This document shows, one piece after another, positions 45,683-53,462 of a stretch of DNA of 64,000 nucleotides (positions within the stretch are counted from its first letter, which is position 1; each line of letters starts with the position of its first letter). The notes under the pieces were generated by a model, which was not told where the DNA came from, searched no databases, and saw only the letters and a program-made list of their open reading frames with translations. Position numbers and translations under genes: made by a program. The stretch covers positions 7,778 through 71,777 of the forward strand of contig NZ_JAKEUO010000016.1 in NCBI RefSeq assembly GCF_022397915.1, read 5' to 3'. This stretch comes from Vibrio sp. Isolate34 (GTDB lineage Bacteria > Pseudomonadota > Gammaproteobacteria > Enterobacterales > Vibrionaceae).

Positions 45683-46317
45683 TTATGGACTTCTTGTAGC
45701 AAGATAACTGCTTGAGTTCGGTTTTTCACATCCAGTTTGCGGAAGATGGCTGTCATATGTGCCTTGATGGTCGCTTCCGAAACATTCAATTCATAGGCGA
45801 TTTGCTTGTTCAGCAGGCCGTCAGAAAGCATCCCTAATACCTTGTACTGCTGAGGCGTCAGTGTGGAAATCTTTTCCGCAAGGTCGCTACAGGCAGCATT
45901 GTTGGTAATCAGCCCTTCTGGGAAGAACGGGTCGCCATTCAGCACTTGATTGAGTGCGCTCACCAATTCACGCATATCACTCGACTTAGGAATGAAGCCA
46001 AACGCACCATGGCTCTTCACTTGAGTCACTACGCTGGCATCTTCACTGGCAGAAATCACCACAATCGGCAGATCTGGGTATTCAGCACGAAGTTGAATGA
46101 GACCAGACATACCATTTGCTCCCGGCATTTTCAGGTCGAGAAGTAGCAGATCGGGCTCGTCTTCTTTCTTAAGCAGAGTCAGTAAGGCGTCGAGAGAATC
46201 AGCCTCAAGCAGGTTCGCACCGCTGATCGCCATATGAACTGACTGAAACAGGGCGTTGCGGAAGAGAGGGTGGTCATCAGCAATGATGATGGTATAGGTC
46301 GAGTCCATGACGTTCAT
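45679..46317 (-). CDS. crbR: LuxR-type response regulator CrbR
   Basis: A 212-residue NarL/LuxR-type regulator. The receiver domain (about 8-125) has acidic residues DD14-15, phospho-acceptor Asp61 (LLLLDLKMPGANG) and Lys111. A LuxR helix-turn-helix (about 148-205, NKQIAYELNVSEATIKAHMT) follows. It lies between nhaP2 and dsbD as CrbR does in V. cholerae, and is the expected partner of CrbS 9.7 kb away. The ATG at 46317 has no clear SD; a second ATG is 3 codons in. Name assigned from synteny and domain type. Confidence 0.83.
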   Translation of the reverse strand: MNVMDSTYTIIIADDHPLFRNALFQSVHMAISGANLLEADSLDALLTLLKKEDEPDLLLLDLKMPGANGMSGLIQLRAEYPDLPIVVISASEDASVVTQVKSHGAFGFIPKSSDMRELVSALNQVLNGDPFFPEGLITNNAACSDLAEKISTLTPQQYKVLGMLSDGLLNKQIAYELNVSEATIKAHMTAIFRKLDVKNRTQAVILLQEVHN

Positions 46318-46442
46318 ACTTTTAACAATTTAGTTAATATTTATTATCATCCTGATTGAGTATGTGGACAATATCTATGCATTAAAAGTCTGAACCATAT
46401 CGACTTTTATCCCTGTTCTTGGAAAGCGTTTCCTATAATCAC

Positions 46443-46488
46443 AAAAAAGCCGCACTGCCATCTCGTTATGAGGAGCAGTGCGGCTTTT
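46443..46488 (-). terminator. Intrinsic terminator of dsbD
   Basis: A perfect 14-bp stem aaaagccgcactgc (46445-46458) / gcagtgcggctttt (46475-46488), 16-base loop, followed by T-rich bases on the minus strand. Confidence 0.92.
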
Positions 46489-46519
46489 GTGAGTGCTTGT
46501 ATTTAGACGAATGTTGTCG

Positions 46520-48385
46520 TTATAGCTGGTGGCCTTGCATGTGTTTTAAGAATACATCGGCAGGCATAAAACCAGTCACACGAGCATTTGGAACATGGTT
46601 ACCCTCGCCATCCCAGAACTCAATCGTTGGCAAGCCGAGTACCTGCAATTGTTTAAGCAGTTCAATGTCTTGAGGCATGTTTCTTGTTACGTCAGCTTGC
46701 AGTAGTACGAAGTCAGAAAGCTTGTTCTCAACATCAGCTTGATGGAAGGTGTACTTCTCGAACTCTTTACACGCCACACACCAATCGGCGTAGAAATCGA
46801 GCATCACAGGTTTACCCAGTTTTTTCGCTTCGATGAGTTGTATTTCGAGCTCTTCAACCGTGTTGATGCGTGCAAATTGGATGTGTTGCTGTTCTACCGT
46901 TACGTTCTTCTCCGCAAACCAATAGTTCAATGCAGGCTGTGCCGAAGCGAACAAGCCAAGCATTGCGATGATGCCTACCGCGCTCTGTTTCCAACCGCCG
47001 AATGGCAGTGCATTCTTGCTGTGGTACAGCCAACCAAAGGCGATGAAGCCAAGACCTGACCAAAGTACCGTTGCCCATAGTTCAGGGATAATACGCTCTA
47101 GCAGGAAGATAGGTGCTGCTAGCAAGATAAAGCCGAATACGATTTTTACCTTGTCCATCCAGCTGCCTGCTTTCGGCAGTAGCTTATTACCAAATACCGC
47201 AACCAAAATCAGTGGGATACCCATACCCATCGCCAATGCGTACAGAGCAATTGCGCCGGTAAACAGGTCACCACTTTGAGCGACATACAACAGTGCACCG
47301 GATAGTGGTGCTGTGGTACAAGGTGAACACACCAAGCCCGAGATAGAACCCATCGCGAATACGCCCAAGGTATTGCCACCTTGCTGCTTGTTACTTTGGT
47401 TGTTGAGCCATGTTTGGATGCTGCTTGGCAGTTGCAGGTTATAAACGCCAAACATCGACATGGCTAACGCCACGAATAGAACGCTCAATGCAATTAACAC
47501 GTAAGGATGTTGCATCGCCGCTTGGAACTGCATACCCGCAGAGGCAACCACTAAACCCAACAGGGTGTAGGTTAGTGCCATACCTTGCACGTAGATGAAG
47601 GACAACATCAGCGCACGACCTTGGCTGAGCTTGCCACCACCTAATACGATACCCGTTAGAATCGGGTACATCGGCAAAACGCACGGTGTAAAGGCTAAGC
47701 CAACACCCAGTGCGAGGAATAATAGTGGTGTCCACCAACTGTCACCGAGCTTATCGGCTAGGCTCGCTTCTTTTGAAACGGGTGCACTTGATTGTGGAGT
47801 TGTGTTAGTTGCAACGTCTGCTTTTGGAGATGCTTGCTGTGTTGAAACATCGGCCCCACTGTTTGCAGCCGATGACTCTTGCGACGCTGCATTGGCTTGA
47901 GAGTCGCTTGAACCTGAACCTGAACCTGAAGCCGTAAATGGTTCAATATCGATGATTCTAGTCTCGGGTGGATAGCAGAAACCTGCGTCCGCACAGCCTT
48001 GATATTTAACAATCAGCTGTGAACCATCTTGGTAACTCTGTAGCGGAACTTGCACGAATAACGGCTGGGTATAAATGCTCACCTCACCAAAGAATTCATC
48101 TTGGTGTGGTTTACCATCTTCTAATTCAACGTTACCGATCGCGAGATTTTGCCCAGTGAAAGAGAGACTATGTTGGTAGAGGTAGTAGCCTTCTTTTACC
48201 TGCCAGTCGAGAAGCACTTTGCCATCTTGCTGGTAGTAATTGAAAGGGAAAGCTTGGTCTACAGGGACAAAACCGTTGTTATTGCCTCCGAAGCTTGGCT
48301 CGGCGTTGTCATTTCCAAAAAGCGCCCACGCAGGCTGGGTGAATAGGGAAATACAAACAAAAAGTAATGTGGCAAGTCGTCGCAT
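46520..48385 (-). CDS. dsbD: Thiol:disulfide interchange protein DsbD
   Basis: Moves electrons from cytoplasmic thioredoxin to periplasmic DsbC/G and CcmG. The 621 residues have a signal peptide (about 1-21, PAWA), an N-terminal periplasmic domain with Cys131 and Cys137 (GCADAGFCYPP) and a Ser/Ala/Gln-rich linker (about 150-205). An eight-TM domain with the cysteines in AFTPCVLP and LVCSPCTT follows, and then a C-terminal thioredoxin domain (FYADWCVACKEFEKY). The linker DNA has short GSGSGS-coding repeats near 47915. The gene stands alone with its own terminator. Confidence 0.97.
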   Translation of the reverse strand: MRRLATLLFVCISLFTQPAWALFGNDNAEPSFGGNNNGFVPVDQAFPFNYYQQDGKVLLDWQVKEGYYLYQHSLSFTGQNLAIGNVELEDGKPHQDEFFGEVSIYTQPLFVQVPLQSYQDGSQLIVKYQGCADAGFCYPPETRIIDIEPFTASGSGSGSSDSQANAASQESSAANSGADVSTQQASPKADVATNTTPQSSAPVSKEASLADKLGDSWWTPLLFLALGVGLAFTPCVLPMYPILTGIVLGGGKLSQGRALMLSFIYVQGMALTYTLLGLVVASAGMQFQAAMQHPYVLIALSVLFVALAMSMFGVYNLQLPSSIQTWLNNQSNKQQGGNTLGVFAMGSISGLVCSPCTTAPLSGALLYVAQSGDLFTGAIALYALAMGMGIPLILVAVFGNKLLPKAGSWMDKVKIVFGFILLAAPIFLLERIIPELWATVLWSGLGFIAFGWLYHSKNALPFGGWKQSAVGIIAMLGLFASAQPALNYWFAEKNVTVEQQHIQFARINTVEELEIQLIEAKKLGKPVMLDFYADWCVACKEFEKYTFHQADVENKLSDFVLLQADVTRNMPQDIELLKQLQVLGLPTIEFWDGEGNHVPNARVTGFMPADVFLKHMQGHQL

Positions 48386-48560
48386 ACTATTTAGTCATCA
48401 AAATGGAGTTGAAGGTATCTTAACTCAATCAGACCGTAATAGTTTGTGATTAGTTTCATCGACCAGCAAATATCCGCTAGGGCGGGTGAGCCACCTTCGT
48501 AGGCAGTCGAGAGAGAGTTTGCAGCGCAACTGCAATGAACAGACCTTGCCAATAAGTCAT

Positions 48561-49049
48561 TTAGGCAACGCCCAAGCGTGCTTTGACCACTTGTTCGCAA
48601 GCATCAATGTTAGTCGTGTCTTTCGGGATAATTAACACGGTATCGTTGCCGCCAACGGTGCCGATAATCTCGGTATGTGGATCGATATCAACCAATCGTG
48701 CGACCAACTGTGCACAACCTGGGTGGGTTTTTACTATCACCATCGCTTGGTTATGAGTAATCAACTCAATTTGCGATGAGATGGATGCATCGACACGAAC
48801 TGGTGCGCTTTCAACGGTGATGCAGTACACCTTTTTTCCACAGGCGTTCTGGATTTTTACCACGCCAAGTTGTGACAAAATACGAGATACGGTCGATTGG
48901 CTAATACCGGTATAACCGATCTCAACCAGTTTCTCGCGCAGTTGATTTTGGGTCGAGAAGCTTTGTTGTTGTAGTAAGCGTTTGCACGCTGCAGTCAGTG
49001 TTTTATCTTCAGCTGAATACAAGCAACCGTGCTCAGTGATTTCGTTCAT
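48561..49049 (-). CDS. argR: ArgR-family arginine-responsive regulator of the ADI cluster
   Basis: A 162-residue ArgR-family protein. The N-terminal winged helix (about 22-80, GISQSTVSRILSQLGVV) binds ARG boxes; the C-terminal domain binds arginine and hexamerises (HPGCAQLVARLVD, GTVGGNDTVLIIP). The ATG at 49049 follows AAGGAG with a 6-base gap; the frame is open to 49091 but without SD. Vibrio usually carries a housekeeping argR beside mdh, so this is probably a second copy devoted to the neighbouring arginine deiminase genes. That role is inferred from location and ARG-box-like sites. Confidence 0.88.
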   Translation of the reverse strand: MNEITEHGCLYSAEDKTLTAACKRLLQQQSFSTQNQLREKLVEIGYTGISQSTVSRILSQLGVVKIQNACGKKVYCITVESAPVRVDASISSQIELITHNQAMVIVKTHPGCAQLVARLVDIDPHTEIIGTVGGNDTVLIIPKDTTNIDACEQVVKARLGVA

Positions 49050-49145
49050 GAACAACTCCTTAAGGTCAACGTGTGGATATCGCTTGTCCATAGCGCCGAA
49101 CGCACTCCCAAAGCCGTAGAGTACGATTATTAATAGGGCTTACCG

Positions 49146-49379
49146 ATGAATCCCGAAGTAAAGAAGGGAGGGTATGCGAGATGTATGATCATCTATGCAT
49201 TGAGTCTATCACTAAAGGATAGTTATCTTTTTGAAGGTGATCACCAAATAATATTCTGGTTTATTGCTTTTATTTTGGGGTTTTATTCTTTGGTTAATGG
49301 ATATTTATTCCGGCTTGGGAATAAATATCCATGCTATTTAAGTGGCTTTTGTTGCGAAGGTAATACAGCTAAGGGTTAG
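49146..49379 (+). CDS. Doubtful small membrane protein between argR and pyrI
   Basis: A 77-codon frame with one or two hydrophobic stretches (IIFWFIAFILGFYSLV, about 40-55) and no match I recognise. It is AT-rich, lacks a proper SD, and contains a 15-bp inverted repeat. Its end overlaps the pyrI stop by 4 bases. It may be chance coding in the pyrI 3' region. Confidence 0.25.
   Translation: MNPEVKKGGYARCMIIYALSLSLKDSYLFEGDHQIIFWFIAFILGFYSLVNGYLFRLGNKYPCYLSGFCCEGNTAKG
49297..49332. repeat. 15-bp perfect inverted repeat downstream of pyrI
   Basis: atggatatttattcc (49297-49311), 6-base loop ggcttg, ggaataaatatccat (49318-49332). AT-rich stem with no T run on either side; it may end or protect the pyrBI mRNA. 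Confidence 0.75.
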
Positions 49380-49840
49380 CGAATTTCATTCATGATCTCG
49401 CGAGAGAATACTTTTTCACAATAGTGACATTTTAGCTGCACTTTTTCTTGTTTTAGCTGCACTTTAAAGTGACTTTCGACAGGTTCACCGTGTGAAATGC
49501 AGTTGCTATTTGGGCAAGAGAATACACTGTGGATTTGCTCTGGCAGCACAAGGGTTAGCTTGTTAACCACTTTATACTCTTCAATCTGATTGACCGTTGC
49601 CTGCGGAGCATAAAGAGCCAATTGGTTGGCTTGTTCCTTGGTCAGGAAGATGTTCTCAATCTTGATTAGGTCTTTATGGCCTAGTGCCGATGATGGCAGG
49701 TTTAACCCCATAGTGATGCGTTGTTCTGTCTTATGCAGCTTAAACAGTTTAAGGATTTTGATACCAAGGTGAGCAGGGATGTGGTCAATCACGCTGCCGT
49801 TACGGATCGCTTCTACTTGTAGCTGAGTTTGTTTAACCAT
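49376..49840 (-). CDS. pyrI: Aspartate carbamoyltransferase regulatory chain
   Basis: Allosteric subunit of ATCase that binds CTP/ATP. The 154 residues (E. coli 153) have the N-terminal nucleotide-binding domain (IRNGSVIDHIPAHLGIKIL) and a C-terminal four-Cys zinc site (CPNSNC and CHYC). It is co-transcribed 15 bases after pyrB. Confidence 0.97.
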   Translation of the reverse strand: MVKQTQLQVEAIRNGSVIDHIPAHLGIKILKLFKLHKTEQRITMGLNLPSSALGHKDLIKIENIFLTKEQANQLALYAPQATVNQIEEYKVVNKLTLVLPEQIHSVFSCPNSNCISHGEPVESHFKVQLKQEKVQLKCHYCEKVFSREIMNEIR

Positions 49841-49855
49841 GACTGTTTCTCCTGC

Positions 49856-50785
49856 TTATAAAGTGTCGTTAAGAACTAGAGCTAATAGGGCTTCGCGAGC
49901 GTATACACCGTTTTCAGCTTGTTCGAAGTAGTAAGCGTGTGGCGTTTTATCAACGTCGGTGGTGATTTCATCGACGCGTGGCAGCGGATGAAGGACCTTC
50001 ATATTCTGACGAGCGTCTTTCAATGTATCGGCGGTGAGGATGTAAGCCGATTTCATGTGTGCGTATTCCGACGCATCAAAGCGCTCTTTCTGTACGCGAG
50101 TCATGTACAGAACATCCAGTTCCGGCACCACTTCTTCAATGTTGCTGTGTGTGCTGTATTGGATACCCATCTCTTCTAATTCTTCACAGATGTAATCTGG
50201 CATCTCTAATACTTCTGGCGCGATAAAGAAGAAACGCACGTTATTGAATTTTGATAGTGCTTGCGTCAGTGAGTGGACAGTACGGCCATATTTTAAGTCG
50301 CCGACGAACGCCACATTGAGGTTATCAAGCGTGCCCTGCGTTTCGTAAATCGAGAACAGATCCAGCAAGGTTTGAGTCGGGTGTTGGTTAGCACCGTCGC
50401 CGCCATTCACCACCGGAACACCGTTAGAAAACTCAGACGCTAAACGCGCTGCCCCTTCTTGTGGGTGACGCATCACAAAGGCATCAACATAGGATGAAAT
50501 AACCTGCACTGAATCGGCAAGTGTTTCGCCTTTCTTCGCCAGTGAGGTGTTACCGCCATTATCAAAGCCAATGACCGTGCCACCAAGGCGCTGAACGGCG
50601 GTCTCAAATGAAAGGCGAGTTCGAGTTGAAGGCTCAAAGAAGCAGCTCGCAACGACTTTATTTTTCAGCAACTCTGGGTTTGGCTCAGCCTTGAGTCTTG
50701 CTGCTGTGTCGACGATAAGCTCCAGTTCATTACGAGTGAGCTCAGGTATGGAGATGATGTGCTTGTTAAATAACGAATGCGCCAT
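49856..50785 (-). CDS. pyrB: Aspartate carbamoyltransferase catalytic chain
   Basis: First committed step of pyrimidine synthesis. The 309 residues (E. coli 311) include the carbamoyl-phosphate motif EPSTRTRLSFETA, HPTQTLLDLF and HPLPRVDEI. The ATG at 50785 has AGAAGGAAGA upstream and the family N-terminus. The same frame stays open through the attenuator to an ATG at 50923, which would add 46 residues; I regard that as leader. Expression should depend on UTP through the attenuator described next to it. Confidence 0.97.
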   Translation of the reverse strand: MAHSLFNKHIISIPELTRNELELIVDTAARLKAEPNPELLKNKVVASCFFEPSTRTRLSFETAVQRLGGTVIGFDNGGNTSLAKKGETLADSVQVISSYVDAFVMRHPQEGAARLASEFSNGVPVVNGGDGANQHPTQTLLDLFSIYETQGTLDNLNVAFVGDLKYGRTVHSLTQALSKFNNVRFFFIAPEVLEMPDYICEELEEMGIQYSTHSNIEEVVPELDVLYMTRVQKERFDASEYAHMKSAYILTADTLKDARQNMKVLHPLPRVDEITTDVDKTPHAYYFEQAENGVYAREALLALVLNDTL

Positions 50786-50822
50786 AACGGGTCTTCCTTC
50801 TATGCATACAGTCAAATTGCGG

Positions 50823-50854
50823 ACAAAAAAAAGCCCCCTAAAAATAGGAGGCTT
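50823..50854 (-). terminator. UTP-sensitive attenuator of pyrBI
   Basis: In minus-strand RNA, AAGCCUCCUA and UAGGGGGCUU pair over 10 bp (one G-U) with a UUUU loop, followed by at least six U. The stem contains the pyrL stop codon and lies 38 bases before the pyrB start. Confidence 0.9.
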
Positions 50855-50945
50855 CGAAACGATCAATAGAGCAAAATAAAAATGACACCACCGCCACTCT
50901 TTGGCGTGTAGTTTGACAATCATGTGCGACAGAATTGCAGTTCAT
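50838..50945 (-). CDS. pyrL: pyrBI leader peptide
   Basis: A 35-codon frame begins with ATG at 50945, 5-6 bases after AAGAGAG, and ends at a TAG inside the attenuator stem. Its later codons pass through the T-rich run CATTTTTATTTTGCTC where polymerase would pause when UTP is low. In E. coli the ribosome translating pyrL prevents the terminator from forming when polymerase pauses. The geometry here is the same although the peptide sequence differs. Confidence 0.8.
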   Translation of the reverse strand: MNCNSVAHDCQTTRQRVAVVSFLFCSIDRFEASYF

Positions 50946-50975
50946 TTTTTGCTCTCTTAAGACAAATTGCGGAGG

Positions 50976-51003
50976 ATTATACTCAGATAAAAACGCCATG
51001 CAA
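50976..51003 (-). promoter_or_regulatory. pyrBI promoter
   Basis: Minus strand: TTGCAT (50998-51003), 16-base spacer, perfect TATAAT (50976-50981). Transcription would start near 50969, ~25 bases before the pyrL ATG. Confidence 0.65.
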
Positions 51004-51128
51004 TACTTTCTGTAAAGTATTCATTTAATGGATTTTTATGCGAAATAACGTCTGCATTTGGCTTTGATTTAAGCCCTTGTTGAAACAGAAAATCTCAGGC
51101 TTTTTAGGGTGATTATCCCTTCCAGTTC

Positions 51129-51187
51129 ATGAAAAAAAATGCGGGCTTTATCCAAGGGCTAAACCCCAAGTACGCCACCCGCATTTC
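51129..51187 (-). terminator. Terminator downstream of arcB
   Basis: Arms aaatgcggg (51137-51145) and cccgcattt (51178-51186) enclose further pairing; in minus-strand sense an eight-T run follows. It ends the arc operon before the pyrBI promoter. Confidence 0.85.
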
Positions 51188-51259
51188 CCTGTCATTGCAC
51201 TTAACTTGTCAATGTCTTGCGAACAAGTGAGTGCTTAACTTCTTAGTTGCTTCGATTCT

Positions 51260-51291
51260 TAGCTGTTTAGCTGTTTAGCTGTTTAGCTGTT
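51260..51291. repeat. Four tandem 8-bp repeats after arcB
   Basis: TAGCTGTT is repeated four times without error, 7 bases beyond the arcB stop. Degenerate copies (ttagttgcttcg) precede it on the plus strand. Confidence 0.9.
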
Positions 51292-51298
51292 TGGGCAA

Positions 51299-52309
51299 TT
51301 AACTGCCTAGTGTTGCAACCATTACTGCTTTGATGGTGTGCATGCGGTTTTCAGCTTCATCGAACACGATAGAGTATTCAGACTCAACCACTTCATCTGT
51401 TACTTCAACGCCGTCTTTTAGTTGCGGATATTCAGCAGCAAGCTGTTTACCAACAGTGGTGTCTTCACCGTGGAAAGCCGGTAGGCAGTGCATGAATTTC
51501 ACATGTGGGTTACCCGTTGCTTTCAGCATTTCCATGTTCACTTGGTAAGGCATCATTAGGTTGATGCGCTCAGCCCATGCTTCTTTCGCTTCGCCCATCG
51601 ATACCCAAACATCGGTGTATAGGAAGTCACAACCTTGCACGCCTTCTTGAACATCTTCAGTCAGTGTAATTTTGCCGCCTGTGTGCTCTGCGATTTCACG
51701 ACACTGAGCCAATAGTTCTTCTTGTGGCCAGAACTGTTTTGGAGCAACAAGGCGAATGTCCATGCCCATTTTCGCTGCGCCAACCATCAGAGAGTTACCC
51801 ATGTTGTTGCGAGCATCACCTAGGTAAGCAAAGCTGATTTCATGCAGTTGTTTGCCACGGCCGTATTCCGTCATGGTTAGGAAGTCAGCAAGGATTTGAG
51901 TTGGGTGGAACTCGTCAGTCAGACCATTCCATACTGGAACGCCAGCGTATGCGCCTAGCTCTTCAACAATCTCTTGACCGAAGCCGCGGTATTCGATGCC
52001 ATCGTACATACGACCAAGAACGCGAGCCGTGTCTTTCATTGATTCTTTGTGGCCAATTTGAGAGCCAGATGGGCCTAAGTAAGAGACGCGAGCACCTTGG
52101 TCGAATGCCGCAACTTCGAATGCACAACGAGTACGAGTTGAAGTTTTCTCAAAGATAAGCGCAATGTTTTTGCCAGTCAGTTTTGGCTGTTCGTAACCGT
52201 TGTACTTCGCTTTTTTAAGCTCCATAGAAAGATCTAACAAGTGTTGAATTTCGCGTGGAGTGAAATCTAGTAATTTTAGGAAGTTACGATTGCGTAGGTT
52301 AAAAGCCAT
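51299..52309 (-). CDS. arcB: Ornithine carbamoyltransferase (probably catabolic, ADI pathway)
   Basis: Transfers the carbamoyl group between ornithine/carbamoyl phosphate and citrulline. The 336 residues have FEKTSTRTRCAFEVAA, DEFHPTQILADFLTM and the catalytic Cys in MHCLPAFHG. Location between the carbamate kinase gene and pyrBI, in the arcA-arcC-arcB order, suggests the catabolic enzyme. Sequence alone does not rule out the anabolic ArgF, and the two are closely related. The ATG at 52309 has AAGGAA 6 bases upstream. An ARG-box-like site lies ~65 bases upstream. Confidence 0.9.
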   Translation of the reverse strand: MAFNLRNRNFLKLLDFTPREIQHLLDLSMELKKAKYNGYEQPKLTGKNIALIFEKTSTRTRCAFEVAAFDQGARVSYLGPSGSQIGHKESMKDTARVLGRMYDGIEYRGFGQEIVEELGAYAGVPVWNGLTDEFHPTQILADFLTMTEYGRGKQLHEISFAYLGDARNNMGNSLMVGAAKMGMDIRLVAPKQFWPQEELLAQCREIAEHTGGKITLTEDVQEGVQGCDFLYTDVWVSMGEAKEAWAERINLMMPYQVNMEMLKATGNPHVKFMHCLPAFHGEDTTVGKQLAAEYPQLKDGVEVTDEVVESEYSIVFDEAENRMHTIKAVMVATLGS

Positions 52310-52373
52310 GATGTATTCCTTCTTAGATTTAGGCACTTTCTTGTTACAGGGAAAGAAAATTCAAGAAAGCGCG

Positions 52374-52391
52374 ATTCAATATTTAGTTAAA
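52374..52391. promoter_or_regulatory. ARG-box-like site upstream of arcB
   Basis: TcAATatttAGTTA (52376-52389) matches the ArgR consensus TnAATwwwwATTnA at 7 of 8 fixed positions, in the 170-base gap between arcC and arcB. Confidence 0.4.
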
Positions 52392-52479
52392 TTTGTTCGG
52401 TTCTGTTTGTTCGTTTAATGCTTGGTTCTACAAGGTTTAAAAGCTATCAAGGTTTAAAAGTTCTTAAGCTTTTAGCTCG

Positions 52480-53391
52480 TTACCCCTTGGTGATATTGGT
52501 GCCCGCTTGGCCTTGTAGGATTTGCAAGCCATCTTCGAGTGCACCGATACCCACAACCTTGCCGCCTTGCTCAATGAATTCACACGAAGCTTCGATTTTT
52601 GGCCCCATTGAGCCCGCATCGAATTCAAACATCGCTAATTCACTTGGCGTGGTACTGCGCAATGCGTGTTGAGTCGGTTTGCCCCAATCAAGGTACACAG
52701 CGTCTGCATCGGTCAGAATCAGTAGCGCATCCGCATCCAATTGTTTAGCTAGGAAAGCGGCTGACATGTCTTTGTCGATAACCGCTTCCACACCAACTAA
52801 TTTGCCATTCTCTTTTTTCACTGGGATGCCACCGCCGCCAGTACAAATTACTAGGTGACCTGCATCGATAAGCTGGGTGATCGCTTCGTGCTCAACAATG
52901 CCTGTTGGTCTTGGGCTTGGTACCACACGACGGAAGTGTTGGCCGTCAGGTTTTACGATCCAGTGGAATTTCTCTGCTAGTTCACGCGCTTCCGCTTCTT
53001 CGTAGATCGGGCCAATCGGTTTGGTTGGATCCGCAAATGCAGGATCATTTGGATCAACCGTCATTTGGGTCAACATGCACGAGATGTTGCGGTTAGGCAG
53101 GTAGTTTTTGAACTCTTGCATCAACATGTAGCCGATCATGCCTTGAGTCTCACTGCCCAATACATCCAGCGGGTATGGGTTTACTTTCTTGTATTCCAAA
53201 CCTTGCAGAGCAAGTAAACCAACCTGTGGGCCATTACCGTGCACTAACACCACGTTGTACACTTTTGCGATTTCAGAGATGGTTTTCACCGCCGTTTCAA
53301 TATTGCGGCGTTGAACATCGGCTTCTAACGGCTCACCGCGACGAAGTAGGGCATTACCACCGAGTGCGACAACAACAGTTTGCTTAGTCAT
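52480..53391 (-). CDS. arcC: Carbamate kinase
   Basis: Last step of the arginine deiminase pathway: carbamoyl phosphate + ADP to ATP, CO2 and NH3. The 303 residues show the amino-acid-kinase fold with VVALGGNALLRRGE, VLVHGNGPQVGLL, CTGGGGIPV and the C-terminal SMGPKIEASCEFIE. It lies 71 bases after arcA. Confidence 0.97.
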   Translation of the reverse strand: MTKQTVVVALGGNALLRRGEPLEADVQRRNIETAVKTISEIAKVYNVVLVHGNGPQVGLLALQGLEYKKVNPYPLDVLGSETQGMIGYMLMQEFKNYLPNRNISCMLTQMTVDPNDPAFADPTKPIGPIYEEAEARELAEKFHWIVKPDGQHFRRVVPSPRPTGIVEHEAITQLIDAGHLVICTGGGGIPVKKENGKLVGVEAVIDKDMSAAFLAKQLDADALLILTDADAVYLDWGKPTQHALRSTTPSELAMFEFDAGSMGPKIEASCEFIEQGGKVVGIGALEDGLQILQGQAGTNITKG

Positions 53392-53462
53392 AATTGTGTT
53401 CTCTCATTTTGGCCAAGCTGAGATTATTAAGATTGCTCAACTTGGCCGTTTCGTCTTAGTGA

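Noticed and set aside
47905..47930. Hexanucleotide repeat in dsbD as a phase-variation tract
   Set aside because: Only about three in-frame units coding GSGSGS in a flexible linker; copy changes would not alter the frame.
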